From positions 1,426,001 to 1,490,000 of the forward strand of contig OZ037855.1 of the NCBI GenBank assembly GCA_964035575.1: a DNA stretch of 64,000 nt, in the 5' to 3' direction. A program made the translations under genes and the position numbers. This document shows positions 51,908 to 62,119 of the stretch, piece after piece. The notes below the pieces were generated by a model that saw only the letters and a list, made by a program, of their open reading frames with translations, did no database searches and was not told where the DNA came from. The stretch comes from Rhynchopus sp. YZ270_cl-10 (Eukaryota > Euglenozoa > Diplonemea > Diplonemida > Diplonemidae). How positions within the stretch are numbered: position 1 is the stretch's first letter; each line of letters opens with the position of its first letter.

Positions 51908-54900
51908 CACGGGTTGCCTACGATCGTAGTACGATCTCTTACGATCGTAGCTCTTTTTTGATCGCACTACGATCGTACTACGATCAAAGTACGATCGTAG
52001 TACGATCGTACTTACGATCGTATTATGATCGTACGATCGTACTATGATCGTACGATCGTACTACGATCGTAAACGATCGTAGTACGATCGTACGATCGTA
52101 CGATCCTCCTTCTAAGGTGCTCGCTCTCCATACCTAGACCCTCGAATTTTTTTTTTTTGCCCCTATATAGGGCTAATTTCGACGATTTGAGGCCATTAAA
52201 AGCAAAATTTGGCACTTTTGAGCATCTAGGGGGGTCTAAAACGCGGTTCCGCGAACCCAAAATTTCGTGATTTTTACCAAAGACAAGTCGATTTTTGAAA
52301 AAATCTCAAAAAAAATCCCAATTTTTTTTTCACAAGTGTTTTGAGGCCTGCTCACTACACCCTAGGTACCCTTCTGGGACCAAAAAGTCAAAAAAAGCAA
52401 GAATTGGGCTGTTTTGAGCATCTAGAGTTAATTCCCCAGTCATTTTCTGTACCACCAGTGCATTTTGTATGGGCCAGCGCCTTGTCAAAAAATCGAAAAA
52501 TCTCAAAAAAAAAAATTTTTTTTTCGGGAAAATTTCGACCCCTGAGTTGGGTTTTTGGGCACCAAAAAGTGCAAAAAAACGCAAAAATCGGGTGTTTTGA
52601 CGATCTGGGGGTAAACCATATGCACTACTGCACAATATCGACTTTTCCTTAGCAAATTCCTTGGAGCAAGGATATCTCTAAATCCGTCCCTTTTGGCCAA
52701 ATTCCGAAATCCCAATCCAAAAAATTCCCTGTTTTTTTGGTTTTGTTTTTGGGCTGTTTTTTGACTTTTTTGTGGGGGGGAAAAAAATTTTTCCCGATAT
52801 GTCGTCAGGGCTCTCGCCGGGGTCATTTGGGGTCCCGAGCTTTCCCCCCGTAAAAGCGGTCGCTGCGCGCGCTTCGCGCGCGCGACTCCCTGCCAGTGCA
52901 GGGAGGCGTGGCGCTTTCTCCCCTCTGATGCGGTGGGGAGGGGTGAACCACAATCCGTAGTGTGTCAGCCTTATCAGTAACCTCGGTACATTTATGAAAG
53001 AAACGGCAGTCATGGCACCCAAAGGTTCCTGGCGAAGCCACGGTACGCAACATTTGAGATCTCCTCCGTCTTCCAACCCTCATAATTGAATGCGATTGAC
53101 ACGTCTTCTCCTTCTTCTTGTGCACAACCTCAAATGTCTCTGATGCTGGATGCTTGCCTGCAACTGACGTGAACATCCGCACCCACAACTACAGCAACCG
53201 CCTGCAGAGCCAATTTTTTCCTCAAAAATCCGGGACTTTTTTTTTTTCCTTTTCCCCTTTTTCGCTTTATTTGATCGCGTTGATCGATCGCATCCCACAG
53301 GCGAAACTCTCTGGGGGTGGGGTGGAGTAGAATATACCTGAAATTGCTGTAGGGAAAAACAGGGAATTTTTTTCAGGGAATTTTTTTATTTTTCCGAAAT
53401 CCCAATCCCAATCCAGAATTAGAAAAATCCCTGCCTTGGAGTATTGAAACAAATAAAAAAAAGGATAATACCCAGTGGGTATTATCCTAAATTATTTTGG
53501 GTATTATGGGTACTGGGTACTGGGTACCCAGAGAAGGCACCTTGACAGCAGCGAAGGCGCAAGACAAGGTATGTAAATATGTTTAACTTTCTGGTGAATA
53601 TTCAACAAAATAAGGCCGTCGACTCGTATTTCCTCCAAAAAGTCTCCATAACAATATTTTACACCCTCAGGCCAACTTATTTTTTAAAGAAATCACCTTC
53701 TTTAAATTCCCCACCACTCACAACTTCACTTTTAAACAGGTATCGCGAGTGCAACATCGAGAACCAACTGTGCAGAACGAGCGAACATATGGGGTGGAAA
53801 GGGGAGTGGGAACACTCTGTCAGTCACTGCTATAGCCATTAACCCAGGGAGCATAGCTAGTGCAAGAAATTCGACTTCGGGATCCGGAAAGTCTGTCCTC
53901 TGCTTGCGGAGGACTGGGCACAATAAAATATTGCGTTCCCCCAGAAAACTAATTTTGTCACAGTAATTTTTGCCCAGGGCATGCTCTTGAAGCATGGCGG
54001 CTCGGTGTGAGAAGGGGCAGTGTATTGTTTTGTTCTAGATTTCAACGGTTGTTAGAACGAGTCAAGTGGATGCTTATCTAAACACTGACTTTAGTACAGA
54101 CCCGAGAGATCACACATGACTTTGAGGAAAGAACAAAGCAATGCATCTGTACCCGCACGCCAGGTTGTAGTTACTTCAGGATTTTCTTAAGTTTGCATGA
54201 AAGAGAAGGGGGCGAAACCTTTGTATACGTTTACGACGAAGGTAGTAACCTAATGACAACCATGTGGTGGCTGTAATTCACATCCCTTAGAATTACCAGA
54301 ATTCAGCCTTTGTTGAAGTAACGTGCATACTTGTATGTGCGTGTCACGCTTCTCCACCCTTAAATGGGTGCACCGCTCGGTGAGCAGTGGTAACCCTTCT
54401 CGACTAGTGCAAACTTAAGAATTTTCTGCTGGAACTTACCAAAATCGATTTTCTTTCACCCCAAACACCCGCAACACCCCACCTGCTACTTCGGTAGCCT
54501 GTGTTGTTGGGAGTTGGTTCTCATGTTGATCCCCAGTGACTGTCTAGCACTGCTTCTTCTGAGCCCAACGTTGTTTGGCCTGTCGACGTAATAAATACGA
54601 AGACAGGGGGGCGGTGCCAACAATTTTCCAATGATGTAACGTTTTATCTGATTGATTATCGTTTGATATACCTTGTGTGTGCTTCATGCACACCATGCAA
54701 GGAATATCGAACGGTATTTCAAGCGATATTCGTTATTTCGTTTGGCAAACGTACTACGATCGTACTACGATCGTAATGATCGTACTACGATCGTACTACG
54801 ATCGTTTACGATCGTAGTACGATCGTAGTTGATCGTAGTACGATATTTTTCGATCGTTACGATCGTTTTTTGGTACGATCGTAAACGATCGTACTACGAT

Positions 54901-54915
54901 CGTAGGCAACCCGTG
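51908..54915. mobile_element. CACGG-ended element with CGATCG arrays, 3.0 kb
   Basis: The left end CACGGGTTGCCTACGATCGT is the exact reverse complement of the right end. Both arms (51917-52107, 54748-54905) are dense arrays of the decamer palindrome TACGATCGTA and half-sites. A-runs on both flanks hide a short target duplication. The interior includes a reverse copy of the long dispersed repeat (52270-52660), an AGCGTACC-type repeat (53025-53060), a palindrome GGATAATACCCAGTGGGTAT and onward (53462-53486), and no intact gene. Minus-strand frames near 52823-53188 contain CHDCRFFHKC, a possible zinc-binding remnant, but nothing I can assign. Confidence 0.8.
52270..52660 (-). repeat. Reverse copy of the long dispersed repeat, inside the 3.0-kb element
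   Basis: Same landmarks as 50835-51160 (CCTGCTCACTACACCCTAGG, GGGCCAGCGCCTTGTCAAAA). Its presence inside the CGATCG element means that this repeat inserted into the element, or that the element carries it. Confidence 0.75.
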
Positions 54916-56748
54916 AAAAAAAGTGTCTCAAAATTGACATCTATTTTTTGACCTTTTTGCTGGGTAGGTTTGGGTCGGTCCGACCTGACCCTACTGAGTC
55001 GGTTTAAGTCGGATTGGTAGCCTTGTCCCCTATCATCTCCCCTCTTCCCCCTTTTAATACAAGGGCAGTCTCGTGACTATGTAACCTACAAAACCACCAT
55101 TTAAGCACCTCAGTATCATACCCCATCTAAGCACCCTCAACCCTCATCCACACAGATTCGCCTCCTTAAACCTGCAAACCTGCAAACCTGCAAACCTTCT
55201 GACACCTCAGAGGGCAAGGCCCGCAAACCCTTATTCCAATGGAAGAATTTTTCAAAAATTCTCTATACTTCCTATGACTGGACCCAACTCCCCTCACTAT
55301 TTTTCCCTAAAAAAACGCAAAAAACGCCCAAAAAATTCTGCCAAAAATATCAAAAATATCAAAAATGCGCATTTTTGCCGTGCCTCCAGCACAATTAAAA
55401 ACCTTGTTTAGTGTCCCACCGCTCCCCAAAAATCTGTTCGCACGCAAAAAAAAAAATAACTAGTCAAAAAAAAATAATTTTTCCCTCACCTATTTTGCCC
55501 TCTTTTCAGGCTATTTCCTAACTCTGGGGCGTTTTGTTGCATTTCTGAGCCAATCCCGGCTTGTGGTGGGGTGAATACGGAAAAATGGACAAAATTTTAG
55601 TGACTTAACCTATTAGCCACCAAGGGGGGTGGGGGGTTTTTTCCCGTTTTTTATTTTGGAATCATCTCAGTGTTTCTGGGTCAAAACTGGGGCGATGGTG
55701 CATTTTTTGGGTCCTCTAGGTGGTTTAGTATGGTCTTCGGGGACTTCTGCGGTTCTGAGAATCAAAATTGAAAAAATCGCATTCGTTAGGCTGTGACCGT
55801 CCCCCCCTGTTTCACGCATTTTCCTTGATGTGCGTGTTGTGGGCGGCGGAAAAAATCAAAAACAAAATTCTAAAAAGTCCAAAAAAAATAGGGGAATCAC
55901 ACATTTCTACCTCCCGGAATCTATTGCAGAAATTTTTTTCCACTTTTGACAAAATTTTATTGTCTTGTAGGCTGGTGCTGATTTAAATGGCAGGTAAAAA
56001 AGCCTTTTCTTAGATCTGAGATTCGTGAATGGATCCAGATAAGAAAAATTACCAAAGCTTCATAAAAACCATTCAACCCTTCTGCCGTATACGTCATATG
56101 TGCAGCGATTCGAAGCCCTGTCCTCAGCGCGCTTTTCAGCCACCGTTTCTAATATTTGTGCACTGTGCTGAGGCTGCTGAGGCAGGCAAAACACCTTCCC
56201 TCCCTCCCGCGTCCATACCATAAGAGCTTGGAACCGCCAGTCGGCGACCAGCTATGGTAAGAGCAAGCGGGTGTTGTTTGTTTTGATATTTGTTGTGTTT
56301 CTTTATGGGATATGTTGGTGAGGAAGGGGGTTGGGTCAACCAAGCGTATAGGCGCTAGGAACCCTCTGTAACACTCATGTTTCAAGAAATGTTAACCCTC
56401 CCTGGTTTCGACAGCGAAATGTTTCTCCATGTATTGCACGGGAAACAATATGACAAACAGGTGCAAGGTGGTTCCGTGCTTAACTATGAACTACCTAACT
56501 ATGAAAGCTTATCATATAACCCGGCACCTTGTGTGTCTCCCAACAAACCAAAAGCGCTGTGTGAAGTTTTGAAGGAAAAATAAAATTAACAAAAAAAAAA
56601 GAGCGATATTTGTGTACAGATCCTACCTCGGTAGGTGATTGTCGATGCAAGAAAGAAGAAAGAAAGAAAAGGCCAAGGTGGGTCAACCTAACGTATTCAA
56701 TTTTCCTAATAAAACCCCAAAATAAAAGTCGCCCCTTTCGTTCCCTTA
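54916..56748. other. Gene-free stretch
   Basis: No convincing gene. 55238-55290 is the reverse of 30953-31015. A 68-codon frame from an ATG at 56377 has no recognisable motif and is not annotated. Confidence 0.45.
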
Positions 56749-57095
56749 GATGTGTGTGCCACGTGGGACACATTCATCTTGTCGTTTTTTTATTCCTTAC
56801 ACGTAGTGTTATTAGAAACTCGAGTAATAAAGCCAACGTTTAATCGCCTGATACCGACTATTTTCTCCTTCCCTTTAAAAATCACTTGCGCAAAAATTCA
56901 GATCTCATACACTGTTTTTGGCTGCGTTCAACGAAAATAATCTTCCCCCCTTTTTCTAGTCGAGTAATCAAGATCAGTTGGCGACTGTAAGAGTCGAGTT
57001 TTTCCCCATAACCAAAATGGGTCAATGGGTGTCCACCCCGGTGCAGTCGGTCATGTACCAAGGTGCACTGTCACGAGAGGGCTTTGTATTTTAAC
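56749..57095 (+). repeat. Composite dispersed repeat, copy 2
   Basis: Contains GATGTGTGTGCCACGTGGGA then CACATTCATCTT, ACACGTAGTGTTATTAGAAA, AAAGCCAACGTTT, TTTGGCTGCGTTCAACGAAA, ATCAAGATCAGTTGG and CATGTACCAAGGTGCACTGT. The block order differs slightly from that at 37619-37995. Confidence 0.65.
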
Positions 57096-57391
57096 GCTGC
57101 TTTTTTTCTGTTTCCGCAAAGGAGCGCTAACCAAAAGAGACCTGGAGATAGTAAGTCTTGATACTCAAAAAAGGTTGAAAGCAATCTGCTTGTCCTTACT
57201 GGGGAGGGGGTGTTATCAAACATAAGGAATCGTTCCACAGGACACCCATTCTTATATTTGACCCAGTAATCTTTTTGCGGCTGGCAGCAAACAAAGATGC
57301 TTTGTTCGGCAGAGCCAACTACTTTTTCCTTTATCACCTATTTTTTTTTAAACCCCCCCTTTTTTTGACGCCACGACGAGACATACTTAGT

Positions 57392-58065
57392 CAGGGTTTC
57401 CGCCAAGGGGGACCGGGGGGGACCATGGACCCCCCCAATATTTTTCCCAGAAAAATCCGGATTTTTACAGGAGTTTGGGGGGGACCATGGTCCCCCCCAA
57501 GAAAAATGGGGTTTTGGAGGTTGTAGATGATCCCCCGTGGTCATGCGACCCCACCGTGCAGAGCATTTGGCTCGCTGTGCCAGAAGAAGTGGAAGAAATA
57601 GGGGGTGGTGCAATCTTTTTAAAAAAGGGTAAACGTAGCGTACCGTGCGCCTGCGGCGCTGTGTTGCTAGCTATGTGATATTGATATACTTCCATCGATA
57701 CTTCCGTGCATTGCCCCTTTTTCTAAGGAGGCTTCGGTGCAAGCAACGGGTAGTTATTACATGTTCCCACTGCAGCACTGTAATGACTGTAGCACTATAC
57801 AATAGAAAAAGCAAACACCATCACCCTCCACTCTCACAAGACCCCTTACCTTGTTAAGCTTCCACCCCCGACCTCTACCAGACAGCACAGCTGTGAAGCT
57901 TGACATGGCTGCTATCAAACCTGGTGCACCCTTCGCCTCTCCACTCTGTGGCCTGCAGGGAGGCGCGCGCGACGACCGCTTTTGCGGGGAGAAAAATTTT
58001 TTTTGGGGGGTCTTTTTGATGGCCCCCCCCAATTCCTGAAACCCCAAATCCTGGCGGAAACCCTG
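57392..58065. mobile_element. Inverted-repeat element with CAGGG termini and CCATGG palindromes, 674 bp
   Basis: Ends CAGGGTTTCCGCCAAGG and, in reverse, CAGGGTTTCCGCCAGG. Inside the left arm GGGGACCATGGACCCC and GGGGACCATGGTCCCC are self-complementary. The right part includes GAGGCGCGCGCGACGACCGC. Reversed, that part resembles 52805-52925 (GTAAAAGCGGTCGCTGCGCG), which itself begins CAGGGCTCTCGCCGG, so a second, diverged member is likely there. An AGCGTACC hairpin repeat lies inside at 57632. CAGGG ends occur in hAT elements, but I see no clear 8-bp duplication. Confidence 0.6.
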
Positions 58066-58099
58066 TAAATTAGTGGAAAAAAATTACCACCAAGACCCC

Positions 58100-58209
58100 G
58101 CCTGAGTTGAGATGGACTCAAGTCGGGCGGACCGAAGACAGACCTGAGACGGACTCGGGCAGACTCGAGACGGACTTTCAAGTCCGCCATAGTCCGTCTC
58201 AACTCAGGC
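58100..58209. repeat. Foldback with AGTCCGCC motifs, 110 bp
   Basis: Arms GCCTGAGTTGAGATGGACT and the near reverse complement AGTCCGTCTCAACTCAGGC, with GGACTTTCAAGTCC in the centre. More AGTCCGCC/GGCGGACT units follow to 58240. Confidence 0.65.
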
Positions 58210-58731
58210 AGACTCCGGCGGACTCAGGCGGACCACGAAGTATGTACGACGAGAGGCACTTTTCCCCCTCTTCTCTTTTGTTCATTTTTCACTCACGCCC
58301 CCTCTTTTTTTTGGACACGTTCTTTTCTGATTGGTTGAGCAACAATTCAGGATTCATGTTTCCAAGATCATAAAAATGGCTCTGCACAGGCACTGCATTG
58401 TTTCTATGTTTCAAAGATGTGACGTGTCTGATACGACGGCCAGCTGGTTTTGAGGACATGTTGGTTGCGTTGCTCTTTGTTTCGTGTGATGGCTTTGATT
58501 GGGGTTTAGTGTTGTTTGTCCCAGGGTGTGTTTCATACACACACTGGTTTATCAAAGGAGAATTACTTATGCGAGGATGCAGAAAATAACGGTTGTTTTA
58601 CCCCTTCCCTTGCTCCACCTCTCCCCCCGTACTTCATTTCGGGGGTTTTCGGGACTTTTTGGCAAAAAATAAATTGCCATCCTAAAAAACTGGGTGTGGA
58701 TATGGGAGGCTAGATAACCTTTGCTTGATGG

Positions 58732-58920
58732 CTGTAGAGGCGGAGTCGGTGTTTCAGCTCGTAGTCGGCAGGCTCCCACTCATAGTCGTAGTCGGAGAAG
58801 TGCGGAAGGGACAGAATGCACAGACGACAATTCGTCGATTACACCAGGCGCATTCACACACCCATCAAAGCGCCAGGATGCTACGTTGGTTTCGAAAATC
58901 GGGCGCGGGGTTTTCCACCT
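58732..58920 (+). repeat. Diverged third copy of the 23452/27147 duplication
   Basis: Shares CAGCTCGTAGTCGGCAGGCT, GAGAAGTGCGGAAGG, CACCAGGCGCAT, AAGCGCCAGGATGCTACGTT and GGTTTCGAAAATCG with 23686-23860 and 27420-27570. Confidence 0.7.
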
Positions 58921-59439
58921 CTTGACACTACGCCACATTGTTGCGTCAGCTCTCACCGCGTGCTCCTGTGGCTATGTTTTTACCGAGCGTTTCAGCTACC
59001 GGAATGCCATTGCGGAAAAGCCCTTGTGGAAAAGCTCCCCCCCCACTAGGGGGTGCGATGAGGCCGTTTTTTCTGTAACACACCCGAAAAAATCATAAAA
59101 AGTGTAAAAAAAATCAGTCAATAACACAAAATCACCCCAGGAAACACATTTGGTGGACTATTCCTCACTTTTTGGTGCCTTTTTGGCACTTTCTGGCACT
59201 TTCCCCCCCGATTTTTTGACACTTTTTGTCGCATTTTCACCAAATTTCCCCCTTTTCTGAGGGGATTTGATACAGGGCGATTTATCAAAAAATTCAAAAA
59301 TTTAAAATAGTCCAAAACAAGAGGAAAAGTGGGTTTTTCCAGTCATATGTGTGCACAGAGTGATTTCCGTGGGGTTTTGGGGCCAAAAGTCCATTTTTCT
59401 TTATGTCTTCGCTGAAATTTTTGAATTTTTTTATACATA

Positions 59440-59590
59440 AAACATGGCTTCATAAATATATTGAATATCGTCAATATATTGATTTGGTGATGAATATTAT
59501 CGATTGAATATTGAAAGTGTCAATAATATTGACTGAAAACTGTCAATATTTCAATAATATTGAAATATTGATCATATTATTGAATATTGA
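59440..59590. repeat. AATATT palindrome array
   Basis: Dense self-complementary units (TCAATATATTGA, TCAATAATATTGA, TTCAATAATATTGAA). It abuts the element at 59628 and looks like an arm or small foldback in its own right. Confidence 0.6.
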
Positions 59591-59627
59591 CGTTGCAGTG
59601 CCTGCTTTTTCCTTGACGGGAGGCCAT

Positions 59628-59857
59628 AGCTGAGAATAAGACTTGGGGACCCGGGACCCGGTTATTCTCAGTGGGACTGGGCACAATATGTCGAAAACGC
59701 TGTGAAAACGCCTGAAAGCGGGTCAGGGACCCGGGCGCGGGAGGGTGGGGCATGGAGGGGTATTCCCAGTCCCTAGGACTGGGACTGTACCCACTGCCCA
59801 GTACCCGTCCTAGTTCTAGTCCTGGGACAGTACCCGGGACCCGGCTTATTCTCAGCT
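59628..59857. mobile_element. Inverted-repeat element with AGTCCCTAGGACT palindromes, 230 bp
   Basis: Ends AGCTGAGAATAAG and its exact reverse complement; next inward, GGGACCCGGG occurs in both arms. The core has CCCAGTCCCTAGGACTGGGA and related blocks. No coding content. Confidence 0.75.
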
Positions 59858-59904
59858 CCCTTCCAGCCACAGAGTGGAGAGGCAAAGGGTCAAACTTTTC
59901 TGTT

Positions 59905-61200
59905 GAAGCCATGTGCGCAACATTTCAAAGATTGTGCCATAAATCGCACATTATCACAGCCAAACTATATCATGGATAGGGTAGAGCTGTGGGCTACCGC
60001 TCGTAATTCCTAAACACTTGTGTTTAGGTTTTTAAAGTTGCTGCCCTCCCAGTACCCTCCTGGTGCACCCACCCGAAAATGCACCAAAGTGTAAGATTTT
60101 TTCGGCGTTGGAAAGATTGGGCCTCAAAAATGCGAATCACCAAATCAGATCTGTGAGAGATTTGTTTTTAATTCCTATTTTCGTGTCGCGGAAATGATTT
60201 AGAAACGTGCGTTCCTTAAGTACCCTATGGGCAAAACGGGCGTTTTTCACCAAAAACCGGGATTTTCGCCTTTTTGGGTGGTTTTTTGGGCCCATACCCG
60301 GCTACATGGACTGGGAAACGCGATTCTGGGGTGCTAAAACCAGGTCTAGGCCGCACAGGGGTACTTCTGTGAAACAACCCACAAAACCGTGCACTGCGTT
60401 GTGTTCTGTGACCATTCAGGTGTTTTAGCTAGTGTACGAGGCGTTGCGATCGATTTGGTTTCGTTCTCGCTCATCAACCACACGAGCTAGCAAAAAATAG
60501 TAACTCTGATATAAAAGGAAAAAAGGTTTTTTCGTTGATTGGCGGTGAGCCCTTTGCACTGTTTATCATTTTTTTTGTTTGTCATTATTTTCATTCTCAT
60601 GTATCTCCTCACATAATTTGAGGTCTTGCACAGTTTTCACTCAATTTATTTTCTTAGACCATATCTTCTGTTTTTGTCCGAAACTCTTCCGCAGGTCACC
60701 ATCGTCCAAATCCACCAAAGCCGTACCTTCATCCTCTCGCACGTACAAACACAAAACGATCCCAACCTTCTACGACCGCATCATAAGCGACTCGCGCGCT
60801 ATCCAAGCAGGACTCCATAATGAACATAGTTGATTGTAATAATTTTTTCGTTGATTGCACAATTACCCTGTTTGAGGGGTGATTGGCGACCGTATCTGAG
60901 GAACTATTTCTCCTTTAAGCTACGCTTGTAGGAATAAAAATATTTAGGATTCGCAAAACCAAATTTTGTCCGCGCCGCAGGCGCATGGTGCGCTACTTTT
61001 TTATGAGAGTTGCGAACATACATTTGAAAAATCCATCCATCCACACGTCTTTTTTTATGAGAGGATCAGTGAGTAAATAGTTCCGCTTATGGGCCCAGGA
61101 GGCTTCCCCTGGTCAGGGGTGGGGTTTGCTGCTTGGAGAGGAGGTTGTTCTGGGTACAGAACGAGAAAAAAGAGTAGTTGAAACGTGAAGTTTTTGTGCG
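59905..61200. other. Gene-free stretch
   Basis: Contains reverse copies of the AGCGTACCGTG hairpin repeat (59905-59990, 60965-61015). At 60699-60833 an acceptor-like CCGCAG is followed by a short open stretch (KAVPSSSRTYKHKTIPTFYD) that could be a last exon, but no upstream exon can be found. Confidence 0.4.
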
Positions 61201-61400
61201 ATGAAGCAGATTAAGTCTATGTTTGCGCATGAGGGTACACCTTCGTCGTCGATGCGGGAGATCAGTGCACTGAAGGAGCTTGACCACCCGAATGTCGTGC
61301 GTTTGAGAGAAGTGACGGCGGTGCAGGGACACATTTCGCTTTACTTTGATCTTCTGAGCAAGGATCTGCGGGAGTATATGCGCGAAGTCGATGAGCTGGC
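61201..61400 (+). pseudogene. Fragment of a CDK-like protein kinase N-lobe
   Basis: MKQIKSMFAHEGTPSSSMRE, then ISALKELDHPNVVRLREVT and LYFDLLSKDLREYM, match the stretch of cyclin-dependent kinases from the VAxKKI lysine strand through the PSTAIRE helix (here PSSSMRE) to the hinge. The glycine loop in front and the HRDLKPxN catalytic loop behind are both missing: upstream there is a stop five codons before, with no good splice acceptor, and downstream the frame turns into unrelated sequence. It reads as a piece of a broken or transposed kinase gene, or possibly a single exon of a gene whose other exons I could not find. Confidence 0.6.
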
Positions 61401-61923
61401 TGCACGCAGGGAAGGCTTTGCGCCACATGCCCAAAGGGCACGTGTCGGGTTATGCGCAGAAGAGGTGCAGTTTGCTAAAACGCAGTCGAGCTCATGCAAA
61501 GGGTAGGAGGTGGGTGTTCCGTACCGTAAGAGAACGGAGGCGGTTCACAACCGCTCGACGAATCACGCGACCTCTTCTTGTGGTCTTCAAACCCCAGCCT
61601 TTTTAACAGCCAAAAAAACTCTATGATTTTGCACGTGTTACCGTGGGACTCTAAGGGCAATCATGGCTCAGTTCGTAAACGCGCACGTGCCATTCAATGC
61701 CATCGCGTGGGAGCGACTTGCCTTGTGGCATCAGATGGCTCCTTAGTGGGGGCTACGCGGACAGTGAGAGGGGGTGGGTGGGGAACAGCATTCTCTACCT
61801 GGCTTCTGAAGAAGGGTGTCTTCCCTTTTGTCATAGTTGGTATCACACAAGTCGCCATATTTTTTGCATTTTTTGGTCCGAAGTTCAATTACCAGTCCTG
61901 GAAATTGGGACAATTTTTTTGTT

Positions 61924-62091
61924 GCTTACACGCAGTGTTATTAGAAACTGAACTTGATTAGCCAACGGTAAATTTGTCCTCACGCCTTTTCCTTTTGAAT
62001 CATTCCCCTCCCCCAATCAATTATCATGTGCGCCACCCAGGGTAAGAGCCTAAATGGCTTCCTAAAATGGCTGCGGTCAACGAAAAATATT
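61924..62091 (+). repeat. Composite dispersed repeat, copy 3, before the retroelement frame
   Basis: Contains TTACACGCAGTGTTATTAGA, then TTAGCCAACGGT and GGCTGCGGTCAACGAAAAAT, matching 37849-37990 and 56797-56938. Since it ends 28 nt before the retroelement start codon, it may be that element's leader, left over without the coding part at the other two sites. Confidence 0.55.
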
Positions 62092-62119
62092 TTTCGACTA
62101 CAGCTTCCAAAGCTACACT

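Noticed and set aside
56377-56583. 68-codon frame MFQEMLTLPGFDSEMF
   Set aside because: Starts with ATG but has no motif, no homologous copy nearby and ordinary intergenic surroundings.
60579-60833. Possible terminal exon after CCGCAG at 60699
   Set aside because: The downstream part looks coding-like, but no upstream exon or family supports it.
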